A stretch of 20,199 bases of DNA from Planctomycetaceae bacterium (GTDB taxonomy: Bacteria; Planctomycetota; Planctomycetia; Pirellulales; Lacipirellulaceae). Position 1 is the stretch's first letter, and each line of letters begins with the position of its first letter. Below are positions 6,828 to 15,114 of the stretch, in pieces. The notes beneath the pieces were generated by a model that had not been told where the DNA came from, searched no databases, and saw nothing but the letters and a program-made list of their open reading frames with translations. The DNA is taken from the NCBI GenBank assembly GCA_002713555.1, contig PATG01000097.1, positions 3,919 to 24,117 of the forward strand, in the 5' to 3' direction. Position numbers and translations under genes: made by a program.

Positions 6828-7322
6828 ATGCACTTAGCGAAAATTCTTGCTGTTGCTCTCGTGCTGGTTTTCGTAGCCCAATGGCTCTGGCGGCGTTGGC
6901 GTGCGGCCCAACAACAGGCCCAGCGCCAATTGGCGATGTTGAAATATTTCGAGTTGGGCGATTCGCTTCAAAAAGAGTTTATCAAGGCCGCTGCCGCCAC
7001 GGGCAAGCCGCGTGGCTTACGGTGGAAGCAATGTGATTTGCAAGCAGCCCCCCTCTTTGCAATCGATCGAGCCAATGGCGAACTGTTTGCTCTGGTCGGC
7101 GCAACGATCAGCTTCGAGGCGATTCCTGGCGGTGATATGGAAGATGTCGAAGCCGTGGGAAACTTGCGAAGTGCTACGGCCATATTTGCCCATCGTCAAG
7201 GACGCTGGACAACCGATGGTCGTACGGTGTTCAATCTAGAGCCACCCCAGGCCCTGGAACATTTTCGGGAGAGTCTTCAGAAGGTAGAAGCGTGTGCCAG
7301 GGAGTTAGCAGGTGCGGGATAA
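6828..7322 (+). CDS. Unrecognised 164-residue protein with N-terminal membrane anchor
   Basis: I do not recognise this gene. With the ATG at 6828 the protein begins with one hydrophobic segment (about residues 4-21, ending WLWRRWR), so it should be anchored in the membrane with the basic side cytoplasmic, followed by a soluble domain of about 135 residues. The soluble part has a GDSLQKEF helix, a likely beta-rich centre (APLFAIDRANGELFALVGATISFEAIPG) and ends in an amphipathic helix (EHFRESLQKVEACARELAG). The open frame extends 20 codons further upstream, but those codons are the C-tract repeat (MPPPLAPPP) and were excluded. No ribosome-binding site lies at a normal distance. It converges with the MtfA-like gene, 23 bp away. 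A link to that gene is not shown. Confidence 0.6.
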   Translation: MHLAKILAVALVLVFVAQWLWRRWRAAQQQAQRQLAMLKYFELGDSLQKEFIKAAAATGKPRGLRWKQCDLQAAPLFAIDRANGELFALVGATISFEAIPGGDMEDVEAVGNLRSATAIFAHRQGRWTTDGRTVFNLEPPQALEHFRESLQKVEACARELAGAG

Positions 7323-7345
7323 AAAAGGCCCCTCTGCGCTCCACT

Positions 7346-8164
7346 TCACTCAACCGATTTTTTTTCAGGAGCCGCTGACAACCATTCACACGGATCCTGT
7401 CCGAACAGGCGTGTGAGGACCCTGAATAAATTAGTGTGCTTGTTAGCCATTGCGTGTGGCTGGGTGAAAAAGCATTCGGTCGCTACAGCAAAGAATTCGG
7501 CCTGATTGGTTGCCCCATAGTGATTAAGTAATGTGGGCTCTCCGCGGCGTGCAAATTCGAGCAGTTGTTGATACTCATGGTTACTTACACGGTACCATTT
7601 TTTTTCAAATTCAAAGTCGGTAAACGGTGGTGCTCCATTTGTATCACCATCTAGTCCATCCATGTGATGTGCGAATTCGTGGAGTACCACATTACGACCC
7701 AAGCGTTCATTCTGTCCTTCCTGAAGTACCGAGTTCCAGGACAAAATGATTGGCCCGCCCGGCCATGCTTCGCCCGTGCGCGCCGAAAAATCCTGGACTG
7801 CTGGGCTCAATTCTCCAAGAAGCAAACTGTCTCCCGAAGCCACCCGGCCACTAAACGTGTTTTCGTAAACAATGATGGTCCTGAGTTTTTCAAAGTAGTA
7901 CGGTTTTTCGAATCCTAATGTTGCCAGTGCTGCCTGGCCGGCGATCGTGACGCGCATCTCGTCGGTAACCGAAAAGTCTCGACCACCTTCCCAGCGTTTT
8001 TCATGGAATAGAATGCAAACAAAGCGTTCGACTTGAGAACGGCGACGAGCATCCAAATACGAATATTGCCATACGTTCGTGAGCAACCAATCTTGCCAGA
8101 CTGCTGGCTGAGGGTCAGCAAGCCACTGCTGACGACGACGGTTTTGAAAGAATGGAAAGAACAT
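7346..8164 (-). CDS. mtfA: MtfA-like zinc-dependent peptidase (M90 family)
   Basis: This 272-residue cytoplasmic metallopeptidase belongs to the MtfA/YeeI family. The zinc motif HEFAHHMD (His162, Glu163, His166) and the downstream glutamate in NQAEFFAVATECFF (Glu223) are spaced as in E. coli MtfA. Other family landmarks are an N-terminal RRQQWL helix, VTIAGQAALATLGF (72-85), the GPIILSW stretch before the active site and a C-terminal FRVLTRLFGQDP. In E. coli, MtfA interacts with the glucose repressor Mlc; no Mlc or PTS gene is seen here, so the target is unknown. The ATG at 8164 lacks a clear Shine-Dalgarno sequence and is covered by an inverted repeat. It lies downstream of aconitase on the same strand, but the 398-bp gap argues for its own promoter. 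Confidence 0.88.
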   Translation of the reverse strand: MFFPFFQNRRRQQWLADPQPAVWQDWLLTNVWQYSYLDARRRSQVERFVCILFHEKRWEGGRDFSVTDEMRVTIAGQAALATLGFEKPYYFEKLRTIIVYENTFSGRVASGDSLLLGELSPAVQDFSARTGEAWPGGPIILSWNSVLQEGQNERLGRNVVLHEFAHHMDGLDGDTNGAPPFTDFEFEKKWYRVSNHEYQQLLEFARRGEPTLLNHYGATNQAEFFAVATECFFTQPHAMANKHTNLFRVLTRLFGQDPCEWLSAAPEKKSVE

Positions 8165-8187
8165 GTAAAGTAATCATAGACTTTACA
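8164..8187 (-). promoter_or_regulatory. Inverted repeat covering the mtfA-like start codon
   Basis: The arms tgtaaagt (8164-8171) and actttaca (8180-8187) pair perfectly over 8 bp with an 8-nt spacer. The first base is the complement of the A in the start ATG. It could be an operator or an mRNA hairpin hiding the initiation region. Confidence 0.4.
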
Positions 8188-8295
8188 CGGAGATATACAG
8201 AGAGAGATTTACGAACAAATCGGAGAGCTCCAGTGCCTGTCCTGTAGGGAAAAGCCTCTGAGCGGCTCAGTAGAAAACCTGGCCTAGGTGCTAAT

Positions 8296-8363
8296 CACGG
8301 AGACAGTGAGATCACTGAGGCAAATGATGACCGCTATTCTTTCAATAAGAATATTTCTCCGTG
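8296..8363. repeat. 68-bp inverted repeat with two inner hairpins
   Basis: The outer arms cacggaga (8296-8303) and tctccgtg (8356-8363) are perfect. Inside are cagtg-agat-cactg (8304-8317) and attct (8336-8340) with agaat (8348-8352). A related unpaired copy, cacggagatatacagagaga, begins at 8186. The cacggagacacagaga-like word is a widespread extragenic repeat in bacterial genomes (from memory), so this is probably a decayed copy. Confidence 0.45.
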
Positions 8364-8402
8364 CTATTAACAGTCTTCGTTTTCGTCTTCTGACAGTGCG
8401 CA

Positions 8403-8438
8403 AAAATCTCCCTCCCCATACATGGGGAAGGGGATTTT
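8403..8438. repeat. GC-rich extragenic hairpin, second copy
   Basis: Arms aaaatctccctcccca (8403-8418) and tggggaaggggatttt (8423-8438) pair over 16 bp around a TACA loop, with one G-T wobble and one C-A mismatch. The right side ggggattttgg matches gggggatttgg beside the hairpin at 6784-6809, so the two may belong to one family. It lies between the aconitase 3' end and the MtfA-like promoter region. Confidence 0.55.
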
Positions 8439-8562
8439 GGTTGCGGCCATTGGCCGCGCTGGATCCTCATGGTTCCATTAGAAGGAAAGAGTTTTCTACA
8501 GAACCCCTCTGAGCCGTTTCGCGACGTCCGGGACACTTTGTCCACTCCTAAGCGCGGAGCGA

Positions 8563-11310
8563 TTATTCTTCCAGCAGTTTTCGCAGCACGGTATGTAAAA
8601 TGCCACCATTTCGGTAATAGTCGAGTTCTACGGGTGTGTCGATACGGACTGTGGCCATGAAATCACGTGTCCCGTGCTCCTCACTCGTGGCAAGAACTTT
8701 CAGTTTTTGTCGCGGTTGCAAGCTGTCGTCCAAACCTTCAACGTCAAAGACTTCTTCACCCGTGAGCCCCAAGGATTGCCACGTTGTGCCTGCCTCCAGC
8801 TCCAGGGGCAAGACGCCCATCATCACCAGGTTGCTTCGATGGATGCGTTCGTAGCTGGAGGCGATGACCGCCCGCACTCCGAGCAAAAAAGTACCTTTGG
8901 CAGCCCAATCGCGGCTACTTCCCGTGCCGTATTCCGCTCCGGCCAAGACAATCAGAGGTGTACTGCTATCCTGGTATTTCATGGCCGCTTCGTAGATCGA
9001 CATGACCTCACCGGACTCGGGTGCTTGTGTATCGATGGGCAAGTACCGCGTGACACCTCCTTCGGTGCCGGGGGCCAGCTGATTGCGAATTCGAATATTG
9101 GCAAAAGTGCCTCGGGTCATAACTCGATCGTTCCCGCGACGGCTTCCATAACTGTTGAAGTCGCGCGGTGGGACACCGGCATCTTGTAAGAAGCGTCCGG
9201 CCGGGCTATCGGCAGCTATCGCACCCGCTGGCGATATATGATCCGTAGTTGTCGAATCGCCAAGCAGTGCCAAACAACGCGCACCCCGAATAGGAGCGAT
9301 TGGATTGACTTCTTGCTTGAGGCCCACAAGAAAAGGAGGTTCCTGGATATAGGTGCTTTCAGAGTTCCAGTTATAAATCTCGCCGCCAGTAATTTCGATG
9401 GCGTTCCATTTGGGATTTTTTTGCCAGACATTATCGTACTGGTTCTGAAACATCTCAGGCAAAACACAACTTTCGACCACCTGGGTCACTTCTTCGTGGG
9501 TTGGCCAGATTTCGGAGAGCATGACGGATTCGCCACCTGCCGATTTGCCAATCGGCTCTGCCGCTAAATCGATATCTGTCGTACCGGCCAGCGCGTAAGC
9601 CACCACCAACGGCGGACTTGCCAGATAGTTAGCTTTGACATGTGGATTGATACGACCTTCAAAATTGCGATTGCCACTCAAGACACCGGATACAATCAGG
9701 TCACCGTCCAACACGGCCTTGGATACGGGTTCTGGAAGCGGTCCGCTATTGCCAATACATGTTGTGCAGCCGTACCCAACCGTTTGGAAACCGATCTGGT
9801 TGAGGTCTTTGTCGAGTCCGGCTTTTTCCAGATAGTCGGTAACCACGCGGGAACCTGGGGCCAGGCTAGTTTTCACATGGGGTGGCACCGTAAGGCCTTT
9901 TTCGACAGCCTTCTTGGCAACCAGGCCGGCAGCTACCATGACCGATGGGTTGCTCGTATTGGTACAACTTGTGATCGCAGCAATTGCCACTGCCCCATGT
10001 GTGATATCCGACGAATGGCCGTTGTTTTCGACAGTTGCCGTGTTGGTCAGGGTAGACTCGTCCAGTGCAAAACCTTGAGGCCCCACGGGTGCACGGAGCG
10101 AATCGTGAAAGGACTTTTTCATCTGCGATAAGGGCACCCGGTCTTGAGGGCGTTTGGGGCCGGCAAGACTGGGCTCTACAGACGAAATATCCAGTTCGAC
10201 GATTTTGGTAAATGTGGGTGGTGGTGTCTGGTCGGTTCGGAACAAGCCTTGCTCTTTGGTGTAGCGTTCCACAAGTTGGACTTCTGCTGCTGTTCTGCCG
10301 GTTCGCTGCAAGTAAGCCAGCGATTCGGCATCGATCGGAAAGAATCCCATGGTGGCTCCGTATTCGGGCGACATATTGGCGATCGTTGCCCGATCGGCGA
10401 GTGACATGTTCGACACGCCCTCGCCAAAGAACTCCACAAATTTCCCCACAACTTTTTCTTTGCGCAGTATTTCAGTGACCGTAAGTACCAGGTCGGTGGC
10501 CGTGGCGCCTGGTGGGAGTTTGCCGGTGAGTTTCATCCCCACCACTTCGGGCATCAGCATGTAAATTGGCTGTCCCAGCATCACCCCTTCGGCTTCGATG
10601 CCACCCACGCCCCAGCCAACCACACCCAAGCCGTCGATCATGGTCGTATGGCTGTCTGTTCCTACCAGCGAATCGGGGACTGCCACCTGGCCTGCATGAT
10701 CTTCACGTAAGAACACACATTTGGCCAGATACTCAAGATTAACCTGATGCACAATTCCCGTCCCTGGTGGCACGACTCGAAAATTGTCGAACGCATCCTG
10801 GCCCCAACGCAAGAATTCGTAACGCTCATGATTCCGGCTGAACTCCAGCTCGATATTCAGATCCAGGGCCGTGTCGCTGGCAAAATGATCGACTTGTACG
10901 GAGTGGTCGATTACCAAATCTACCGGTACGAGTGGATTGATTTTATTGGGATCCCCCCCAAGTCGCTGCATGGCTGAACGCATGGCTGCGAGATCGACTA
11001 CTGCAGGGACACCTGTGAAATCTTGCAAGACGACTCTGGCGGGCTTAAAGGGAATCTCTGCATCGCTGCCGACACCGCAATTGGCAGTCCAGTTGGCGAG
11101 GTTTTTTACGTCCTCTTCAGCAACCACGTAGCCATCGCAGTTGCGGAGGCAAGATTCCAGTAGTACGCGTATCGAGAACGGCAAACGGTCAACTTGGGTC
11201 AGGCCGGCCTTTTCGAGTTGGGAGAGACGATAAATGCCTGCCGAGCCGTTGCCCGTCTCAAAAGAATCACGAGCACCAAAGGGATCAGTTTTTAGCTGTT
11301 GCGTAGCCAT
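8563..11310 (-). CDS. acnA: Aconitate hydratase A
   Basis: This is the cytoplasmic TCA-cycle enzyme that isomerises citrate to isocitrate through a [4Fe-4S] cluster. It is 915 residues long, slightly more than E. coli AcnA (891), with the AcnA/IRP1 domain order. The cluster cysteines are Cys449 ([13 protein letters not shown]), Cys515 and Cys518 ([13 protein letters not shown]); their spacing of 66 and 3 equals that of E. coli AcnA. Other landmarks are [40 protein letters not shown] [11 protein letters not shown] and the swivel-domain motif [14 protein letters not shown]. The start at 11310 ([12 protein letters not shown]) was chosen over an upstream GTG at 11349 because AGGAG (11315-11319) stands 4 nt before it. 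It appears to be transcribed alone. An IRP-like RNA-binding second role is known for relatives but cannot be judged here. Confidence 0.97.
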   Translation of the reverse strand: MATQQLKTDPFGARDSFETGNGSAGIYRLSQLEKAGLTQVDRLPFSIRVLLESCLRNCDGYVVAEEDVKNLANWTANCGVGSDAEIPFKPARVVLQDFTGVPAVVDLAAMRSAMQRLGGDPNKINPLVPVDLVIDHSVQVDHFASDTALDLNIELEFSRNHERYEFLRWGQDAFDNFRVVPPGTGIVHQVNLEYLAKCVFLREDHAGQVAVPDSLVGTDSHTTMIDGLGVVGWGVGGIEAEGVMLGQPIYMLMPEVVGMKLTGKLPPGATATDLVLTVTEILRKEKVVGKFVEFFGEGVSNMSLADRATIANMSPEYGATMGFFPIDAESLAYLQRTGRTAAEVQLVERYTKEQGLFRTDQTPPPTFTKIVELDISSVEPSLAGPKRPQDRVPLSQMKKSFHDSLRAPVGPQGFALDESTLTNTATVENNGHSSDITHGAVAIAAITSCTNTSNPSVMVAAGLVAKKAVEKGLTVPPHVKTSLAPGSRVVTDYLEKAGLDKDLNQIGFQTVGYGCTTCIGNSGPLPEPVSKAVLDGDLIVSGVLSGNRNFEGRINPHVKANYLASPPLVVAYALAGTTDIDLAAEPIGKSAGGESVMLSEIWPTHEEVTQVVESCVLPEMFQNQYDNVWQKNPKWNAIEITGGEIYNWNSESTYIQEPPFLVGLKQEVNPIAPIRGARCLALLGDSTTTDHISPAGAIAADSPAGRFLQDAGVPPRDFNSYGSRRGNDRVMTRGTFANIRIRNQLAPGTEGGVTRYLPIDTQAPESGEVMSIYEAAMKYQDSSTPLIVLAGAEYGTGSSRDWAAKGTFLLGVRAVIASSYERIHRSNLVMMGVLPLELEAGTTWQSLGLTGEEVFDVEGLDDSLQPRQKLKVLATSEEHGTRDFMATVRIDTPVELDYYRNGGILHTVLRKLLEE

Positions 11311-11314
11311 GGGT

Positions 11315-11319
11315 CTCCT
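11315..11319 (-). promoter_or_regulatory. Ribosome-binding site deciding the aconitase start
   Basis: AGGAG on the minus strand, 4 nt upstream of the ATG at 11310, is one of the few canonical Shine-Dalgarno sequences in the window. It fixes the start inside a frame that is open 13 codons further upstream. Confidence 0.7.
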
Positions 11320-11426
11320 AGATCGGCTGGCTGGGTGAGTCGTGCTCACCGAGAGACGGTGTAGAACGAATTTTTTTGATCGGCAAACCCGTATTCTAGC
11401 CCTTTTGATTCCGTTTGTCTGGGGGG

Positions 11427-13364
11427 TTATTGCTTGGCCAGGATCTCCTGCCGATAGCGTTTCATCACATCACTACGAAGCAAGAGACCGACCAGGTTGC
11501 GTTCTGGACCGACACCAACTTCGACAGGCAACGTTTCCACGTCGTGGGAGCCAAAATCACGGAGGGCTTCAATCAGGTTTTCTTGAGGCGATACGGATAT
11601 CGGTGAGCGCATGGTAATATCTTCGGCATTGACCAAATGGGGCGAAATGTCGCTGTCGAGCACTCGATGGAGGTCGCTGGGGCGGATGATGCCGAGCAAT
11701 TTGTTATCTTTCATTACGGGCAGACTTTCAATATGAGGATTTGCCCGGGCAACGCGAATGATTTCGTGCACATTGTCGGTATAGTTGAGTGAAGGAAAGG
11801 TGCGAATCATTACATCGCGGACCATGATATGGTCCAGTCGATGCAGATCGTGACCACGAGCGATCGAACCACCCCGTCGGCTGAGTTTCTTGTAGTAAAT
11901 GCTTTCGGGTTCAATCGAGCGTGAGATCAAACTGGCCACTCCGGCGGCAATCATGATTGGCAGAATGACCTGGTAGTTGCTGGTCATTTCATACACGATC
12001 AAAATAGCACTCAACACACCATGCGTGGTGCCCGCCACAACGGCCCCCATACCGACGATCGCATAAACCCCTGGCGCATTGCTGTATTCGGGAAAAAAGA
12101 GGTTGGCCAACAAACCAACGCATGCACCCAGGGTAGCACCAAGATAAAGGGAGGGGGCAAATACGCCGCCTGATCCACCTCCTGCCAGAGTGAGACTCGT
12201 TAACAGCGGTTTTAGAAAAATGAGCGGCAACAACCACCACAATTCATGCCAGAGCATATTTCCGGATACCAGGACCGTCTTTGTCGCTTCTTGTTTGGTG
12301 AATTTGCCTATTAAATTCCTGGTAGTTTCGGCCAGGCTCGGGGGACGTTCTTGCATGACATCCAAGTGCAATGCATGGTCGACGACGTTGTATCCCACGC
12401 CCATCAGGGGAGGAATCTGTCCGAGTTCTTGCTGTGCTGAAGTAGACACAACGGGAGGGTTCATGGGATACAAAACTCCAGCCAGCCCAATCACCGATCC
12501 CAACACGAGGGCTCGCTTCCACCATTGAGGTATCCACTTGAGACTCAGGTCTTCAACCCGGTAGAGCAATTTGATAAAGCCGGCTGCTGCCAGTCCAGCC
12601 AGCAGACCTAGCGTCAGATACGATGGCAGCTGCTGCCAGGCACCCGCAAAATTATAATTCAATTCCAAAAATGCCGGCTCAAAACGATGCTCACCAATAT
12701 GTTGTTGGACAACATCAGCCAGGACACTGGCAATCACAATGGGCGTGAGAGACTCGACGGCAAAGCTTCCTAGAATAATTTCGCTGGCAAACATGACTCC
12801 TGCCAGGGGTGCATGAAAGGTAGCGCTAATACCGGCCGCAGCGCCCGCTGCAACCAGCACTTTGACATTGCGCGGAGAGAGCTTGAACCATTGGCCAGCT
12901 GTGCTGCCTAATGCGGAACCGATTTGCACAATGGGACCTTCACGGCCAATCGAACCCCCCGTCCCAATACACAAACCACTGGCCAGAATTTTAACCAGAG
13001 CCACATGCGGCCGAATGATCCCGTCGTGTCGAGCCACTGCGGTGATGACTTCTGGCACCCCATGTCCTTGGGCTTCGGGGGCGAAGGTTCGAGTTATCCA
13101 CGAGACAAGCAGCAGGCCTAGGGCGGGGACAAGCATGAGGGCGAGTATCCAGGGGCCGTTCTGCCCTGCGGCAGTAAGTACATTTTCGACCGTCAAGGCC
13201 GAAGCATTATGAATGAGCCAGGTAAATGCTGCCGCACCAAACCCAGCCAGGATCCCCACACCGCCTGCCAGGAAGATCATGAGGGTGCCACTTGGAATGG
13301 CGGTCCTTTCCCAACGGGTCATCAGCCTCTGGAAAAGATCGGGAAGTGATGCATTGGGCTCCAT
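11427..13364 (-). CDS. CLC-family anion transporter with two C-terminal CBS domains
   Basis: This 645-residue integral membrane protein has a CLC core (about 25-485) and paired CBS domains (about 510-565 and 580-640) that probably bind nucleotides. CLC motifs are clear: GHGVPE (100-105, in place of GSGIPE), GREGP with gating Glu142, GGVFAP (399-404) and the filter tyrosine near 490. By alignment from memory with E. coli ClcA, the internal proton glutamate (E203) is Ile196 in FASEIILG, while the preceding Glu is kept. Whether it is a channel or a proton-coupled antiporter is therefore open. About 35 extra residues occur in the loop near 300-370. The ATG at 13364 lacks a good ribosome-binding site; an internal ATG at 13322 with AGAGG 3 nt upstream is an alternative. 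It seems monocistronic. Confidence 0.92.
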   Translation of the reverse strand: MEPNASLPDLFQRLMTRWERTAIPSGTLMIFLAGGVGILAGFGAAAFTWLIHNASALTVENVLTAAGQNGPWILALMLVPALGLLLVSWITRTFAPEAQGHGVPEVITAVARHDGIIRPHVALVKILASGLCIGTGGSIGREGPIVQIGSALGSTAGQWFKLSPRNVKVLVAAGAAAGISATFHAPLAGVMFASEIILGSFAVESLTPIVIASVLADVVQQHIGEHRFEPAFLELNYNFAGAWQQLPSYLTLGLLAGLAAAGFIKLLYRVEDLSLKWIPQWWKRALVLGSVIGLAGVLYPMNPPVVSTSAQQELGQIPPLMGVGYNVVDHALHLDVMQERPPSLAETTRNLIGKFTKQEATKTVLVSGNMLWHELWWLLPLIFLKPLLTSLTLAGGGSGGVFAPSLYLGATLGACVGLLANLFFPEYSNAPGVYAIVGMGAVVAGTTHGVLSAILIVYEMTSNYQVILPIMIAAGVASLISRSIEPESIYYKKLSRRGGSIARGHDLHRLDHIMVRDVMIRTFPSLNYTDNVHEIIRVARANPHIESLPVMKDNKLLGIIRPSDLHRVLDSDISPHLVNAEDITMRSPISVSPQENLIEALRDFGSHDVETLPVEVGVGPERNLVGLLLRSDVMKRYRQEILAKQ

Positions 13365-13929
13365 ATCAGGCCGGCGAAAATATAGGACAACTTTTTAGAA
13401 GAAAGCCAAGGGAGAGCGATAAAGAATATCGCTGATTCATGGTGCCCATTGCCTGCAGCCTAATCTTTAGAGGCGGGGAATGCCAGATGGGGAATCCGAA
13501 TCCTGGGCAACTTCAAGTATCAAAATTGGTTCAATTCGGGGAAAAATCTCTTTGGCTACCAGTCCACTTATTCGGTCTCGCTGGCAGCCTCCCGAGACTG
13601 CAAACGGTGTTTCACCAAGAGCCTGTCCAAAAAACCAGTAGGGAACGCCCTCTGTGGCGTTCCTGACGTGACAGTAAAGCCGGAGAATGGCACGGAATCA
13701 CACTACCCTGCGAGTCAATGGATAGGCTCTAAGCATTTCTTGAAAAAAACGTCATCGACTCCCTGCCCTTGCCCTATTCAGAGCAAAGTGACTTGGGGGA
13801 TCGTCTGGCCCCATCGCCAAGCGAACCCCAAACCACTAAAATGGTTCCTTTTGACATCCTTGCTAACTTACGAAAGATCCCCTGAGCTCCGTCCGGACCA
13901 GGGACAACCCCCGGGAAGATTCCGTAAAA
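13365..13929. other. 565-bp divergent region between the CLC gene and serC
   Basis: It carries a perfect hairpin agcgata-aagaa-tatcgct (13415-13433) near the CLC start, a 113-bp inverted-repeat element (13618-13730), and TTGACA at 13851-13856 as a candidate -35 for serC with only a weak -10 (AAAGAT, 13873-13878). Short open frames here (such as 13439-13666) show no recognisable domain and I do not call them genes. Confidence 0.5.
13618..13730. repeat. 113-bp MITE-like element with internal hairpin
   Basis: The terminal arms agagcctgtcc (13618-13628) and ggataggctct (13720-13730) pair over 11 bp with one G-T wobble, extended by one A-T pair. Inside is a perfect 8-bp hairpin ggaacgcc-ctctgt-ggcgttcc (13642-13663). 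The end word gagcctgtcc resembles terminal repeats of some IS5-type elements (from memory); CCAA on the left and CTAA on the right could be a decayed 4-bp target duplication. No transposase is encoded. Confidence 0.5.
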
Positions 13930-15024
13930 ATGTCTCAGAGGGCCTTCAATTTCTCAGCCGGACCTGCCGTATTGCCAGAGCGGGTGCTGCAACAAGCACA
14001 GCGAGACCTATTGGCTCTACCTGAAGCTCAGGCTTCGGTCATGGAGATCAGCCACCGTAGCGCAGTTTTCAAAGAAATCCTTACCGCTGCGGAGGCCAAT
14101 TTACGCAACTTGTTGTCGATCCCGGATAACTATTCGGTTTTGTTCCTGCAAGGTGGCAGTCGCTTGCAATTCTCGATGGTACCGATGAACCTGCTAACCC
14201 AAGAATTGCCCAGTGCCGATTATATCCTGACGGGATCTTGGGGGCGTAATGCGTATCAAGAAGCCAAAAAATGTGGCCCGATGCATGTCGCCTGGGACGG
14301 AGCCGACCATCAATACAGCACTTTACCTGCCGAGAGCGACTTAAGTCTCAACGCAGAGGCTGCCTATGTGCACTACACGTGCAATGAGACGATTGAAGGC
14401 GTTCAATTCTCGCAGGAGCCCCCCGTAAATGATGTCCCACTGGTCTGCGATGCCTCGAGTGATTTTTTATACAGACCACTCGACGTGAGTCGTTACGGTT
14501 TGATTTATGCCTGTGCGCAAAAAAATATTGGACCCGCCGGAGTGACCCTGGTTGTGATTCGCAATGATTTGCTGGAACGCAGTCGAGCCGATATGCCAAG
14601 TTACTTGAATTACAAAGTGCATGCAGATGCCGGATCACTGATGAATACAGCGCCGACATTTGCCATCTATATGGTGCGATTGGTGACCGACTGGTTGTTG
14701 AACGAAGTCGGCGGATTGGAGAAGATGTACACCCAGAATCAGCAAAAGGCTCAATTGCTGTACGAAGCCATCGATGCCAGTGAGGGCTTTTATCAGGGAC
14801 ATGCCCAGCCACAAAATCGGTCGCTCATGAATGTCGTATTCCGATTGCCCAGCGACGAATTAACGCAGGCTTTTCTTAGTGAAGCAGAGCAATTGAAGAT
14901 GACGGCTTTGGCCGGGCACCGCTCGGTAGGAGGTATCCGTGCATCCATTTACAATGCCATGCCTGTGGCAGGCGTAACCGCCCTGGGTGAATTGATGAAA
15001 GATTTTTATCATAAAAACGCGTAG
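13930..15024 (+). CDS. serC: Phosphoserine aminotransferase
   Basis: This 364-residue cytoplasmic PLP enzyme transfers the amino group of glutamate to 3-phosphohydroxypyruvate, giving phosphoserine; many family members also act in pyridoxine synthesis. The length matches E. coli SerC (362). The N-terminal FNFSAGPAVLPERVL, MEISHRS (38-44), LQGGSRLQF, the Asp174-containing LVCDASSDF, and the PLP lysine Lys198 in ACAQKNIGPAGVT are all present; the lysine position equals that of E. coli. The C-terminal GHRSVGGIRASIYNAMP is the phosphate-binding family end. The ATG at 13930 has GGAAG (13914-13918) 11 nt upstream. It is followed after 90 bp by serA on the same strand, so the pair supplies two consecutive steps of serine synthesis and is probably co-transcribed; serB is not in the window. 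Confidence 0.97.
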   Translation: MSQRAFNFSAGPAVLPERVLQQAQRDLLALPEAQASVMEISHRSAVFKEILTAAEANLRNLLSIPDNYSVLFLQGGSRLQFSMVPMNLLTQELPSADYILTGSWGRNAYQEAKKCGPMHVAWDGADHQYSTLPAESDLSLNAEAAYVHYTCNETIEGVQFSQEPPVNDVPLVCDASSDFLYRPLDVSRYGLIYACAQKNIGPAGVTLVVIRNDLLERSRADMPSYLNYKVHADAGSLMNTAPTFAIYMVRLVTDWLLNEVGGLEKMYTQNQQKAQLLYEAIDASEGFYQGHAQPQNRSLMNVVFRLPSDELTQAFLSEAEQLKMTALAGHRSVGGIRASIYNAMPVAGVTALGELMKDFYHKNA

Positions 15025-15114
15025 TCAATAAGCCCCCCCGCTGCTCAGCAACCGGCTTTCAAACAGCAATACACAAAACCAGAAATACAAATTCCATCAT
15101 TCAAAGTTAGTAAA

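Larger units (their letters stand above)
8165..8562. other. 398-bp gap between aconitase and the MtfA-like gene
   Basis: It contains the inverted repeat at the MtfA-like start, a perfect small hairpin ctgag-cgg-ctcag (8258-8270), degenerate cacggaga-type repeats (8186-8203, 8296-8363), a GC-rich hairpin (8403-8438) and a small hairpin ggaca-ctt-tgtcc (8531-8543) just after the aconitase stop. No gene is supported. Confidence 0.55.

Noticed and set aside
8164..8187. TyrR-type box (TGTAAA-N6-TTTACA) at the MtfA-like start
   Set aside because: The half-sites match but the spacing is 12, not 6, and no tyrosine-related genes are near.
11311..11349. Upstream start of aconitase at 11349
   Set aside because: The canonical AGGAG lies inside that extension and serves the ATG at 11310, where family similarity also begins.
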